Origin: Schlesneria sp.
GTDB taxonomy: Bacteria; Planctomycetota; Planctomycetia; Planctomycetales; Planctomycetaceae
Reading direction: 5' to 3'
Length of the DNA stretch: 64,000 nt
Assembly: GCA_028291515.1 (NCBI GenBank)
Contig: JAQGHU010000057.1
Coordinates: forward strand, 105,870 to 169,869
Shown: in pieces, positions 31,816 to 41,198 of the stretch
Numbering within the stretch: position 1 is the stretch's first letter
Layout of the letters: each line of letters opens with the position of its first letter
Notes under the pieces: model-generated
Database searches by the model: none
What the model was told of the DNA's origin: nothing
The model's input: the letters and a program-made list of their open reading frames with translations, nothing else
Translations under genes and position numbers: made by a program

Positions 31816-33195
31816 CTAGACACGAACTTTGATCCACTGTCCAGATCGATATCGCCAAGCCGCTAGTATCGCTCTCAGGATATTATCGGCACCCATTCCG
31901 ATCCAGGCACCGACCAGACCGCCGTTCAGGACAACGCCACAAAGATAGCCGACGGAAACTCGCACCAGCAGATTGCCGACCAACGAGCAAAACATCGGAA
32001 ACCGAGTGTCTCCAGCACCTCGCAAGGCATAGAGATAGACGATCAACACGGCATTCGGAATCTGATAGAGCGCCATCAAACGAAAGGCCGGGACCCCGAT
32101 TTGTGCGACATCGGGACTTGACTGCAGGCGAGCATAAATCGTCGGGGCGAACGTGAAGAAGAGGACCATCATTAGTGCGGCATAGCCGACACACTGCAGC
32201 AACGCTTCGTGGGCGGCACGTCGTGCCCGGGCAACCTGTCCAGCCCCCAGCGATTGCCCAACCAGCGTCGCGGCAGCAATTCCGAAGGCTTCAACAGGGA
32301 GGTAAGAGAGTGATTCCACACGAACGCCCACCACATGGGCGGCAAAGGTCGCCCCGTCGAAGCCCAGCGGAGAGAGGTTCGCGATCACCATCAGGAATAG
32401 GAAATGGCCGGAGAATGTCGCGACTCCGCCCAGGGCTGCGGGGCCGCCAATGCGCAGAATGCGTGCCGTGGTTTCGCGATGGAATTGAAACTCGCTCAGC
32501 CGCACCTGAATGCGAGAGACTCCCGAGAACAACATGACAGTCATCACCGCGGCCCCGCAGATGTGAGCAGTCACGGTCCCGGTGACAATCCCCGTGACAC
32601 CCATCGCCGGAAGAGGTCCCCAACCAAAAACGCAGGAGGTCGAGACGATGATGTTCACGATATTCGTCACGGTGAGCACCAATAGCGGCGAACGCATGTC
32701 ACCGGACCCGCGCAGTGCGGCGGCACCGATCAAGGTCCAACCCGCAAAAAACTGACCGCAGGCATCAAGCCGAAGAAACTCGACGGCAATATCACGCTGT
32801 GCTCCATCCATTCGCAGCAGCACAGGGAACAGACTTGCCAGTCCCTGCAGGATCAGGAAGATACCCATGGCGAACACCACTGTCAGCGTCAACGAACGGG
32901 CCGCGATTCGTCTGGCATCATCAAACTGGCCGGCTCCCCATGAACGAGCAACAATGGCGACAGTTCCTGTTCCGACCAGACTGAAGATTAGCGACGCCAA
33001 CCATGAGACGTAGGCACCCAGGCCGATTGCCGATGTTTCGGTTTCTCCCAGCAATCCTGCGAGATAGACATCGTAGAAGCCGACGCAAAATGCCAGCAAC
33101 TGTTCCCCGAGCACGGGCAACGCCAGTCGAAACAGGTCGCGCCGCAATCGATCCGGTTCAGCGGAAACTTCAACACTGGCGGGAATTGCATTCAT
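31816..33195 (-). CDS. MATE-family efflux transporter
   Basis: 459 aa from the ATG at 33195; a GTG at 33213 would add six residues. Twelve membrane segments in two similar halves of six, with the first-helix motif FRLALPVLGEQLLAFCVGFYDVYLAGLLGE and the internal GSGDMRSPLLVL and GAGDTRFPMFCSL loops at matching places of each half, as expected for this family. MATE proteins use a sodium or proton gradient to expel cationic drugs or metabolites. The gene ends 54 bases before the ggt start on the same strand. Substrate unknown. Confidence 0.9.
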   Translation of the reverse strand: MNAIPASVEVSAEPDRLRRDLFRLALPVLGEQLLAFCVGFYDVYLAGLLGETETSAIGLGAYVSWLASLIFSLVGTGTVAIVARSWGAGQFDDARRIAARSLTLTVVFAMGIFLILQGLASLFPVLLRMDGAQRDIAVEFLRLDACGQFFAGWTLIGAAALRGSGDMRSPLLVLTVTNIVNIIVSTSCVFGWGPLPAMGVTGIVTGTVTAHICGAAVMTVMLFSGVSRIQVRLSEFQFHRETTARILRIGGPAALGGVATFSGHFLFLMVIANLSPLGFDGATFAAHVVGVRVESLSYLPVEAFGIAAATLVGQSLGAGQVARARRAAHEALLQCVGYAALMMVLFFTFAPTIYARLQSSPDVAQIGVPAFRLMALYQIPNAVLIVYLYALRGAGDTRFPMFCSLVGNLLVRVSVGYLCGVVLNGGLVGAWIGMGADNILRAILAAWRYRSGQWIKVRV

Positions 33196-33259
33196 CCAGG
33201 CAACGAATTTCACAGAAGGTCATCGGCAATGGAAATCGGCAGGATATCGTTCGGCTTCA

Positions 33260-34582
33260 CTACACACCAAGTAATGCCAACGCCTGATCGAATGCCCGCA
33301 CCGTTTGGTCAATGTCCTCTGATGTGTGCGCAGCGGATGTCATACCGCTCCAGCCAAACCAGTCGACGCCATTGATCAGCAGTGCCGCGCGAAATGCGTG
33401 TTTCAATGCGGCGGGTTGTTCGGCATCTAGCTTTCGATAATCGCCTTCGCATGGAATGAACTCGTCTGAGGTCGGGCGTGGTCCATCGAAATTCGGCAGA
33501 ATGTGAATCATCGAGAATTCGCCGTAGGCCACCCAGAGAGCGTTGCGCTGTGCGAACAACTGATTGAGACGGCCGCGGAGATCGCGAGCCAGCTCGTTGG
33601 CACGCTGACACGGCTTCCCATCGGCAATGGCGTCGAGGGCGGCGCAGCCGGCAGCGGCAGACAGCGGGTTGCCATTGTATGTTCCAGGATGCTTCATCTT
33701 CTTGCCATAGCGATTGCCAAAGGCGATTGCCTCCAGCAAATCGGCGCGACCCACAAGGGCACCGCCCGGTAGGCCTCCTGCCAGGATCTTCGCCAGAGTC
33801 GTCATGTCGGGTGTCACACCATAGTGGGCTTGCGATCCCCCAGGGTGAACACGAAAGCCGGAGATCACTTCGTCAAAGATCAGGATGACACCGTACTTGG
33901 TGCAGAGTTCGCGCAGACCTTTCAAAAACGCTCCTTGAACAGGAACCAACCCCCAGTGTCCACCGGTCCCTTCAATGATGCAGCAGGCGGGCTGTGATTC
34001 GCGAAATGCCTTCTCGACGAGGTCGAGATTGTTAGGTTCAATCACCACCAAATCGTCCTGTACTCCCGCAGTCACCCCCGGCATGGACCAGTCGGCCGTG
34101 TTGTAGGGGCCATATGCGGCGAGCACCAGCGAATCGTGCCAGCCGTGGAAGTGGCCGACGAATTTCACGACCTTCTCGCGCCCTGAGACAATGCGGGCCA
34201 CTCGAACGGCCATCAGCGTGGCTTCAGTGCCGCTGTTCGTGAAACGAACCCGTTCTGCGGAGGGGATCATTTTCTGAACTCGGTGACCCCACTCGATCTC
34301 CAGTTCATGGCAGGCTGAATAATGAGTTCCCAATGCCATTTGCTGCTGCACGGCACGAACGACCGAGGGGAATCCATGGCCGAGCAATAGAGCTCCATGC
34401 CCCACCCAATAGTCGATGATCGAGTGACCTTCGACCGAAGTCTTTCGCGAACCTGATGCTTCCGCAGCATAGATTGGAAACGGTTCCAAATACCGGCTGT
34501 CATGTGTCACACCGTTGGGAAACACTTGAGAAGCCCGCTCATAGTGCTGCGCTGACTTGTGGAACCGTTGGCGGAATGCCAT
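33260..34582 (-). CDS. Class III aminotransferase, glutamate-1-semialdehyde aminomutase-like
   Basis: 440 aa from the ATG at 34582; in-frame ATGs at 34612 and 34630 are possible. PLP-dependent fold type I: GTEATLMAVRVAR for phosphate binding, FDEVISGFR with the Asp that contacts the ring nitrogen, and the Schiff-base Lys in TTLAKILAGGLPGGALVG, followed by HPGTYNGNPLSAAAG. These are the marks of the GSA aminomutase group, but substrate-specific residues cannot be judged by eye, and many such genes act on other beta- or gamma-amino acids. No haem gene is adjacent, so I leave the gene symbol blank. Same strand as the MATE and ggt genes. Confidence 0.85.
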   Translation of the reverse strand: MAFRQRFHKSAQHYERASQVFPNGVTHDSRYLEPFPIYAAEASGSRKTSVEGHSIIDYWVGHGALLLGHGFPSVVRAVQQQMALGTHYSACHELEIEWGHRVQKMIPSAERVRFTNSGTEATLMAVRVARIVSGREKVVKFVGHFHGWHDSLVLAAYGPYNTADWSMPGVTAGVQDDLVVIEPNNLDLVEKAFRESQPACCIIEGTGGHWGLVPVQGAFLKGLRELCTKYGVILIFDEVISGFRVHPGGSQAHYGVTPDMTTLAKILAGGLPGGALVGRADLLEAIAFGNRYGKKMKHPGTYNGNPLSAAAGCAALDAIADGKPCQRANELARDLRGRLNQLFAQRNALWVAYGEFSMIHILPNFDGPRPTSDEFIPCEGDYRKLDAEQPAALKHAFRAALLINGVDWFGWSGMTSAAHTSEDIDQTVRAFDQALALLGV

Positions 34583-34672
34583 TTCGATCTCGGATTGATT
34601 GGACTTCAACATGCCTGGAAACCTCGACAAGATTCACTGACCAACGCTGCAGGTGGATAGATTTGTAGTTTC

Positions 34673-34734
34673 GTAGGTTATGCTTCAGCATAACTCAACG
34701 GTAAATCGAAGAGTTATGCTGAAGCATAACCTAC
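34673..34734. repeat. Long inverted repeat (REP-like)
   Basis: Two perfect 24-base arms with a 14-base spacer. Each arm contains its own small dyad (GTTATGC-TTCA-GCATAAC on the left, GTTATGC-TGAA-GCATAAC on the right), so either one long or two short hairpins can form. It lies between the aminotransferase start and the end of the D-aminoacylase gene. The build resembles dispersed REP/BIME elements or a remnant MITE. Confidence 0.7.
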
Positions 34735-34756
34735 TTTCAGCAAGCATCTCGACTCG

Positions 34757-36451
34757 TCACTCACCGTGCCGTAGCGGCTTCCCAGGACGAGCGGCCGTCG
34801 GCTTGCCATCGCTCAACACGAATTGCCCATTGACGATGACGTGCGCGATCCCCTCTGAATACTGGAATGGTTCCGTATACGTTGAGCGATCGATGATCGT
34901 GGCCGGATTGAAGATGACGAGATCAGCGTACTGCCCTGGCTCGATCAAGCCGCGATCGTGCAGGCCGATCTTCGCCGCGTTGAGCGACGTCATCTTGCGG
35001 ATCGCATCTTCCAATCGAAGTGTTTTCAGTTCGCGGACGTAAACGCCCAGGACTCTTGGAAATGTGCCGAAGCTGCGCGGGTGCGGGTTGCCTCGACGAA
35101 GCAGGCCGTCCACCGCCAACGCATAACCGTCGGACCCGATTGAGCACCACGGCTGAGCGAGAGCGACTGTCATGTCCTCTTCAGTGTGATGCGCATAGAC
35201 CGTACTAACAGTTCCATTTTCGTCGCTCAGATAATCGAGAAACACGTCCAACGGATCCGGGGTCGGTGATTTCCCTTTGCTTCGCTCGGCCAGGACTCGA
35301 TCCACAGTCAATCCTTTGAACGTGGTCTCCTTACTGATCAGCATGCGACTCCAATCGCCGCCAACTGCTGTGTAATGGTTGTACCAGCCCGGCAGGCCCC
35401 GCTGGATGTCCCGCTTGATTTTCTCGCGTGCCTCAGGATCTTTCAGCCGTTCGCGCAGCTTCGTCGTGCCCCCTTCATGAGCCCACGGGGGAACGATACT
35501 CGCCAGGTCATTGTTGCCGCGAGTGTAGGGATAGACGTTGGCCTGCACGTTCACACCGCGGGTGCGAGCCGCTTCGATCAGGGCAACGATCTCATTCATT
35601 CGTCCCCAATACCGCTGGTCGGCAATCTTGAGGTGGATGATGTCGACGGGAACTTTGGCTCGCTCACCTATTTCGATGGCTTCTTTCACCGCTTCGAAGA
35701 CGTTTGCTCCTTCGTGACGAATATGCGATGAGTAGATCCCACCGGCTTTCGCCACCTCTTGGCACAGATCGATCATGTCTTCGGTCGTGGCGAGCGACCC
35801 CGGCGGCATGGCCAGCATGCTAGACAAGCCCATCGCGCCGTCAGTCATCGCCTGCCGCACCAAATCTCGCATCTGCTGCCGTTGCTGATCAGTGGGGCGT
35901 TCGAACGAATCGCCCATCACGCAGCGCCAGACGTTCCCTTGTCCCACATACGAGGCGACATTGACCGCAATCCCTTCTCGTTCCAGCGTGTCGAAATATT
36001 CTTGGAATGTGCTCCATTGCAGGGTGCGGTCCCCAACGGTGAGTTTCTTCGCCGAAAGGCGGCCAAGGTAAGGGGCGGCGGAATCACTCTCCCCGAAGAC
36101 CTCGGTGGTGACGCCTTGTCGCATTTTGCTAGGAGCACCGCCATCCTCCAACAACAGTGTGTCGGAATGCGAATGGATGTCGATGAAGCCCGGAGCGACA
36201 ACCAGGCCGGCGGCATCAATCTGCCTGGTTGCCGTGCTTGCCGGGATGCGTCCGACCACGACAATCCGATCTGCGCGGATTGCAACGTCGCCGATGAACC
36301 AGGGGTTGCCCGTTCCATCGACGACGCGCCCATTTCGGATGACCAGATCAAATGCTGGTTCAGCGGCGCACGCGGCAGATGCCACGAACAGAGACAGGCA
36401 CAATGCCCAATATTGGAACATCGGTTGCCGGCAGCTGAAGATTCGATTCAT
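34757..36451 (-). CDS. N-acyl-D-amino-acid deacylase (D-aminoacylase)
   Basis: 564 aa. A signal peptide (FQYWALCLSLFVASAACAA) then an amidohydrolase-superfamily barrel: DLVIRNGRVVDGTGNP opens the small beta domain, the metal site HSHSD gives His93, His95 and Asp97, and SSHIRHEG and GSDGYALAVDG provide further ligands and the catalytic Asp; the protein ends with the second part of the beta domain (LIEPGQYADLVIFNP). Members remove acyl groups from N-acyl-D-amino acids or cut D-amino-acid dipeptides, useful on peptidoglycan debris. Export signal fits a periplasmic role. Same strand as the genes on either side. Confidence 0.92.
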   Translation of the reverse strand: MNRIFSCRQPMFQYWALCLSLFVASAACAAEPAFDLVIRNGRVVDGTGNPWFIGDVAIRADRIVVVGRIPASTATRQIDAAGLVVAPGFIDIHSHSDTLLLEDGGAPSKMRQGVTTEVFGESDSAAPYLGRLSAKKLTVGDRTLQWSTFQEYFDTLEREGIAVNVASYVGQGNVWRCVMGDSFERPTDQQRQQMRDLVRQAMTDGAMGLSSMLAMPPGSLATTEDMIDLCQEVAKAGGIYSSHIRHEGANVFEAVKEAIEIGERAKVPVDIIHLKIADQRYWGRMNEIVALIEAARTRGVNVQANVYPYTRGNNDLASIVPPWAHEGGTTKLRERLKDPEAREKIKRDIQRGLPGWYNHYTAVGGDWSRMLISKETTFKGLTVDRVLAERSKGKSPTPDPLDVFLDYLSDENGTVSTVYAHHTEEDMTVALAQPWCSIGSDGYALAVDGLLRRGNPHPRSFGTFPRVLGVYVRELKTLRLEDAIRKMTSLNAAKIGLHDRGLIEPGQYADLVIFNPATIIDRSTYTEPFQYSEGIAHVIVNGQFVLSDGKPTAARPGKPLRHGE

Positions 36452-36527
36452 ACGTTGGCCTTGTCAGAACGAGGCTGGTCGAGACGTTCGTCGCGACCAG
36501 CGTATCGCCACTGAGGCCAGGGATAAA

Positions 36528-36890
36528 TCAACTCCAGTAATTCTCTCCGTGCCAGTTCATTGGTGGCTTGGTTTCCACTTCAACATCACCATTAACCTGT
36601 AACTGACAGGCCAACCGCAGCGTCTTTTCATTCCCAAGCCGAGCGAAGAAGGTCAGCAGCGGACTGGTGATCATCGATACCTTCTCGAAGACGCCTTGCG
36701 TCGAGCAGTTTTCTACACCCTTCTTAATGTTGACTCGGCAAGTCGTGCACAAACCCAATCCCATGCAATTCACATAGTTGTGCGGGAACGGATAAAGCTG
36801 CACGCCGGCTTTCAGAGCTTCCTTGCGGAGATTGGCTCCAGCGGGGACTTCGACGGTCTTCTTCTCTTTGACAAATGTAATGGTCGGCAT
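36528..36890 (-). CDS. 2Fe-2S ferredoxin
   Basis: 120 aa. Beta-grasp ferredoxin with the cluster ligands in NCMGLGLCTTC (C-x5-C-x2-C) and a fourth Cys in LACQLQV. The spacing matches plant-type/vertebrate-type 2Fe-2S proteins, and a 25-residue insert between the third and fourth Cys is longer than usual. It carries electrons; its partner is not visible here. The start at 36890 begins directly with the first strand (PTITFVKEKKTVEVP). Divergent from pepA, 180 bases apart. Confidence 0.88.
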   Translation of the reverse strand: MPTITFVKEKKTVEVPAGANLRKEALKAGVQLYPFPHNYVNCMGLGLCTTCRVNIKKGVENCSTQGVFEKVSMITSPLLTFFARLGNEKTLRLACQLQVNGDVEVETKPPMNWHGENYWS

Positions 36891-37071
36891 TTCGACGCGG
36901 TTCCTGAGTCTGAATCAAACGGGCCAGCGGCTATGTCCAGATCATAAAGTCGGCAGGCGGTTGCTCGCAAGTCGGCAATGCTTGTGGAATCCGCTGGCTT
37001 CGGATTCAATGCCGGTCGCCTCACGAACTTGTAAACTCCGGGTGTCACCCATCGAATCGAAGGATCGCGAC

Positions 37072-38562
37072 ATGGAAATCCGTCCCCTCACCGCGCCACT
37101 CGTCGAAATTGCCGCCGATTGGCTAATTGTCCCTGTCGTCGAGCCCGTCCAAATCGATGGTTCGCTGGCCGGGTTGGATAAAGCGTTGTCCGGAGCCCTG
37201 AGTCGCTTAAAAGATCTGGGGGATCTCACGGGGAAGTTCGCTTCGACACTTCCGCTACGTGGTATCTCAGGCCTTGGGGCCTCGCGATTGCTGCTAATTG
37301 GCGTCGGCAAACCCGAAGAACTGACCGTTGGTCGACTTGATCGAGCCCTCACCACCGCCGCTCGAGCGATTTCTGACAAGAAGGACGTCCGCGTAGCCGT
37401 GGCTGTTCCGGACGCCGCGATTGGGGCTGTCTCGCCAAGCCAATTTGCTACCTCGGCGACGGCAGCCGGTCTGGTTGGTTCATTGGGGCAGGATTTGTTT
37501 CGAACTGAAAAAGCTCGATTTCCATTTGCATCGGTCACCATTGCCAGTCCGGCGAAGGTCGATGGGCTTGAATCGGCAGTGGATCGAGGGCAAATCCTCG
37601 GCGAAGCGATCAATCTGACTCGCGATTTGGTCAATCGCCCGCCGCAGGAGATCACGCCGATCGGGTTCGCGAAACGCGCCGAAGCAGTCGCCAAACAATT
37701 CGGACTGTCTTGCGAGATCTTTGACGAGAAGCGTTTGGAACAGGAACACATGAAGTCGTTGTTGGCGGTTGCCCAGGGAAGCACCGAACCAGCACGCATG
37801 GTGATCGTCGAACATAAAGGGGGAGCCGCGAATGGACCTCGCCTGGCACTGGTCGGAAAGGGAGTCACGTTCGACAGCGGCGGACTGTCGCTGAAGCCGA
37901 CTGACGGCATGTTGACGATGAAGTGCGACATGGCGGGCGCGGCCACTGTCCTGGGAGCGATGACCGCGATCGCTCGGCTGAAGTTGCCTGTGAATGTTGT
38001 TGGCTACATGGGGCTGGTCGAAAACATGCCTGGCGGCTCGGCGTTCAAACTTGGGGACATCCTGACCGCCCGAAATGGTGTGACGATCGAGGTGCTGAAT
38101 ACCGACGCCGAAGGCCGTTTGGTTCTCGCCGACGTCCTGAGTTATGCCGTTGACGCAGGCGTTGATCGGATCATCGATCTCGCCACGCTGACAGGGGCCT
38201 GCGTGGTGGCTCTTGGTGAAGATGTGGTCGGGGCATTTGCCAACGACCAACCGTGGTGCGATGCCGTTCTCAAGGCGGCCAAGACCTGCGGCGAAGATGC
38301 GTGGCAACTGCCGATGTGGGATCTCTATGATGAACTGATCAAAGGCGATGTTGGCGACATCAAGAATACTGGCGGTCGGTGGGGCGGCGCCATTACCGCC
38401 GCGAAATTCCTCCAACGCTTCGTCGGTGGCAAGCCTTGGGTCCATCTCGATATCGCCGGGCCGGCGTTTGCGTCCTCGAATAAACCACATCGGGAAGGAG
38501 GCGGGACCGGCTACTTCGTCAGAACGCTCGTCGAAGTCGCAAGTCAATTCGGCAAGCCTTAG
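37072..38562 (+). CDS. pepA: Leucyl aminopeptidase
   Basis: 496 aa from the ATG at 37072; the frame is open back to 36823 but that part overlaps the divergent ferredoxin gene. The C-terminal catalytic domain (from about 190) has all marks of the M17 family: VGKGVTFDSGGLSLKP with the first metal ligands and Lys, KCDMAGAATVLGAM, and the signature NTDAEGRLVLAD with the second set of ligands. The N-terminal domain is the less conserved macro-like part. The enzyme is a hexamer with two metals that removes N-terminal residues from peptides in the cytoplasm. Followed after 32 bases by a lipoprotein gene. Confidence 0.95.
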   Translation: MEIRPLTAPLVEIAADWLIVPVVEPVQIDGSLAGLDKALSGALSRLKDLGDLTGKFASTLPLRGISGLGASRLLLIGVGKPEELTVGRLDRALTTAARAISDKKDVRVAVAVPDAAIGAVSPSQFATSATAAGLVGSLGQDLFRTEKARFPFASVTIASPAKVDGLESAVDRGQILGEAINLTRDLVNRPPQEITPIGFAKRAEAVAKQFGLSCEIFDEKRLEQEHMKSLLAVAQGSTEPARMVIVEHKGGAANGPRLALVGKGVTFDSGGLSLKPTDGMLTMKCDMAGAATVLGAMTAIARLKLPVNVVGYMGLVENMPGGSAFKLGDILTARNGVTIEVLNTDAEGRLVLADVLSYAVDAGVDRIIDLATLTGACVVALGEDVVGAFANDQPWCDAVLKAAKTCGEDAWQLPMWDLYDELIKGDVGDIKNTGGRWGGAITAAKFLQRFVGGKPWVHLDIAGPAFASSNKPHREGGGTGYFVRTLVEVASQFGKP

Positions 38563-38594
38563 GGATTGCAGTCGTTGGTGAAGGAGCGACCCAA

Positions 38595-39104
38595 ATGCAC
38601 TGCTACTCAATTGTACTTCGGTTGTTGCTGCTGACGGTTGCGTTGTGCGGCTGCGCGTCAAATGCAACACATCACGACGCGGCGCTCGCAGCTTCTTCGG
38701 AGGTCACCGGCTTGGCCGCCCTCTTGCCGGGGACTTGGGAACTAAAGAATCGAATCGTGGGTGATAAAGAGATGCCTGTTCAGACGGGTGTTTTTCTAAT
38801 CGTCACAAAAGATAGCATGATGCAGGTACACGTCTTGAAAGGCCCAACCTGGCAGTCAGGGTCGTCGATGGTTCAAAACGTGTTTTTTCGCCTTGATCAA
38901 TCATCCGATCCAGTGGCCATCGATACGACCGGGATGGCCGATTGGACTAAGTTGAGAAAGGGAATCTGTCGGCTTGAAAACGATGTTCTCACTCTCTGCG
39001 ACGCCCGGGCAGACGACCCCAGGCCCACGGAGTTCGCCACGGGCGACGTTCCTGGCCAGGGTAACGTGTTGAACGTCTATAAACGCGTATCGGATCGCCG
39101 TTGA
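38595..39104 (+). CDS. Lipoprotein with TIGR03067-type domain
   Basis: 169 aa. Lipoprotein signal with hydrophobic core (RLLLLTVALCG) and lipobox LCG-C at Cys20. The mature part matches, by pattern, the TIGR03067 domain known mainly from planctomycetes: it opens with LLPGTWELKNRI, has the RLDQSSDPVAIDTTGMAD strand pair and ends with KGICRLENDVLTLCDARADDPRPTEF. The role of this domain is not known. It follows pepA by 32 bases on the same strand, possibly read through from it. Confidence 0.8.
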   Translation: MHCYSIVLRLLLLTVALCGCASNATHHDAALAASSEVTGLAALLPGTWELKNRIVGDKEMPVQTGVFLIVTKDSMMQVHVLKGPTWQSGSSMVQNVFFRLDQSSDPVAIDTTGMADWTKLRKGICRLENDVLTLCDARADDPRPTEFATGDVPGQGNVLNVYKRVSDRR

Positions 39105-39145
39105 TATTGCCGAGTACCAAGACTTGAGTATGACTCGCGTTCGCT

Positions 39146-40006
39146 CTATTGACCGTTCAAGCTGGGTTGCCCGCCCCATCCGAGCTTGTCGTGCAGCGTC
39201 GCGTAATAGCTGTGATCGGCAAACCGGACAAGCTGGAAGTCGACTGGTGCCTTGCGAACTTCCACTCGATCTCCGTTCTGCAGCGGCAGCTTGATCTGAC
39301 CATCGATCACCAGGGTCACCCCTTCGGGAACTTCGGGAAACGAGAGACAATAGACGGAGTCCGCAGAGTCGACGACAGGTCTGTTCGTTAACGTGTGCGG
39401 GCAGATCGGCGTGATCACAAATGCCTGCAGGTCTTGTCGCAGGATCGGTCCCCCCGCCGCCAAACTATGAGCGGTCGAGCCGACCGGAGTGCTGATGATC
39501 AAGCCGTCGCAGCGATAGGTCGTGACATCTTTCCCATCAATCGCCAAATGAACTCGCAGCATTCGTAGGGCAGAACCGGCCAGGATGGTGACTTCATTCA
39601 GCCCCAGATGATTTTCCTGTGTTCCATTGGCACGGATCAGTCGGCAGTTGTACATCAAATGCGGGACAACGCTGAACTGCCGAGCTCTGATCTCGGGGAA
39701 ACGCGACTGAAACTCATCAGGTGATAGGTCGGCCAGGAAACCGAGCGTGCCGAGGTTAATTCCGACAATGGGGAGTTGACGTGAACCGAGCTTCCGGCAG
39801 GTTCGCAGGATGGTTCCATCACCTCCCAGAACCATGACCAGATCAACTTGTCGACGTCCGATCTTCATTTGATCCGGCGTGCCAAAAACGGAGACGCGCA
39901 CTCCGGGTTGGCAGGCCAAGTGATCCACGATCGCGTCGCGCACCGCAATCACTCGCGGTGAATCGTCACGGATCGTCACCGCCAGCCGCAATCCAGGTTC
40001 CGCCAT
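39146..40006 (-). CDS. nadK: NAD kinase
   Basis: 286 aa. The GGDGT motif (61-65, with catalytic Asp63) is followed by the conserved GINLGTLGFLADL loop and, in the second domain, the NEVTIL segment, the CDGLIISTPVGSTAHSLAAGGPIL region and the TNRPVV turn, all of which build the NAD site. The enzyme makes NADP from NAD and ATP or polyphosphate in the cytoplasm. Convergent with the lipoprotein gene; single gene. Confidence 0.95.
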   Translation of the reverse strand: MAEPGLRLAVTIRDDSPRVIAVRDAIVDHLACQPGVRVSVFGTPDQMKIGRRQVDLVMVLGGDGTILRTCRKLGSRQLPIVGINLGTLGFLADLSPDEFQSRFPEIRARQFSVVPHLMYNCRLIRANGTQENHLGLNEVTILAGSALRMLRVHLAIDGKDVTTYRCDGLIISTPVGSTAHSLAAGGPILRQDLQAFVITPICPHTLTNRPVVDSADSVYCLSFPEVPEGVTLVIDGQIKLPLQNGDRVEVRKAPVDFQLVRFADHSYYATLHDKLGWGGQPSLNGQ

Positions 40007-40096
40007 CGCCCGCCTTCATTTCCCGGAGAAATCATGTCTCGATGGGAAAGTATATGTCGCCTTGGCAACCGCGAGCAAAGCTAAGTTGTCGGAAAG

Positions 40097-40933
40097 TTAT
40101 CGATCGCGAGTAACTTCCATCGACAGTGACTCCTGCTGATACTGACGGAAGGTGATCCGTCGCAGGGTCGCGTCGTTCAGTTGTTTGTCCCAGCCAGAAA
40201 TCAACTGGCGGTCGGTCGATTGAAACATCCAGGTCCATTCGTGCTTCGCTTGAAGATGCAGCGGTGCATCCAGGCTGGCTTCAAGTTCGACGGATACGGG
40301 TAGTAACTGTCGCTGTAACAGTTCATCGTTCAATTGCAGTCGAGGTTTTGGCAATAGTGCTCGAGGATGCAACACCGAATTTAATTCCGCGGTAGCATCG
40401 GCGAAGCGGAGATAAGATTCGACGACACCTTTGGATGGAGGAGCTTGTCCTTCCGCCTTGTAGCGACCGCTTCGATCGACCAATGCTAAGGTCGATTTGG
40501 CAGGATCGAATGAGACCTCAAATTCAGGTTTGAGCTGGAATTTCAGCCATCCCAGTGACCGCAGTTGCCCGCCTTGCTTTTGTGCATTTTGCAGTCGCTT
40601 CCAGCCCTCTTCTTCGACAAGGGCGAGAAATTGTCGGATTTCGTCCTGTGACACTTCGGTTACCGTGCGGCGACGTTCGTTTAACAGAGTGAATTTGTGA
40701 TGCGAAGGTTCGAAGACTGTGACTTCCTTTGCCGAGTCAACGTAGTCGTAGACCTTTCCGGCATGAAACAGTGTCAGACTGCGAGCGATGACCGGAGCCC
40801 GTTCGGCGGATTCGCCAGCAGGGGCCGCCAGGTTCCGAACCGTCGTGTAGATACGCATTTCCTGCGCATCGGCTGCCGTCACCGAAGCGATTAGCAGAGG
40901 GGCCAACCAACCGAAAAATCGTCGGCGATCCAT
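40097..40933 (-). CDS. Secreted protein of unknown function
   Basis: 278 aa from the ATG at 40933; the frame extends 50 codons upstream without family character. The N-terminus (MDRRRFFGWLAPLLIASVTAADA) has an RRR cluster and a hydrophobic run, usable as a Sec or a Tat signal. The mature part begins with strand-rich segments (MRIYTTVRNLAA, RSLTLFHAGKVYDYV, VTVFEPSHHKFTLLNERRRTV), reminiscent of periplasmic LolA-type half barrels, but this is only a shape impression. The rest is helical. The gene starts 266 bases after the end of the glycine-rich protein gene on the same strand. Confidence 0.72.
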   Translation of the reverse strand: MDRRRFFGWLAPLLIASVTAADAQEMRIYTTVRNLAAPAGESAERAPVIARSLTLFHAGKVYDYVDSAKEVTVFEPSHHKFTLLNERRRTVTEVSQDEIRQFLALVEEEGWKRLQNAQKQGGQLRSLGWLKFQLKPEFEVSFDPAKSTLALVDRSGRYKAEGQAPPSKGVVESYLRFADATAELNSVLHPRALLPKPRLQLNDELLQRQLLPVSVELEASLDAPLHLQAKHEWTWMFQSTDRQLISGWDKQLNDATLRRITFRQYQQESLSMEVTRDR

Positions 40934-41136
40934 TGTGACCTGCCAGAAATAGGGATCGGGAGAGGAGACCGGACCATAGAAGGGGGCCGAATCGCCAACA
41001 AGGTGAATACATCGATCAAACGCCCTTGAGGGATCCAATTCGCGCGAACTCGTTGCGGGTCCGGCAAAACCTGCTGGCGACATTCGGAAAAATGGCCTTG
41101 ATCAATTGAGTCGCGATTTGGGTCCATAAAAGCGAA

Positions 41137-41169
41137 AACCCCCGAGGATCCAAGTGGATTCTCGGGGTT
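41137..41169 (-). terminator. Terminator after the Gly/Asn/Tyr-rich gene
   Basis: AACCCCCGAGGATCC pairs with GGATTCTCGGGGTT (one G-T pair) around a four-base loop. On the minus strand the stem is followed by TTTTCGCTTTT, which ends the gene at 41199-42005. Confidence 0.82.
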
Positions 41170-41198
41170 AAGAAGTTTTTCAAGAGATCGGCCAGTCA

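Noticed and set aside
33260..34582. Naming the class III aminotransferase hemL
   Set aside because: The fold motifs fit, but no haem genes are adjacent and substrate residues cannot be judged without alignment.
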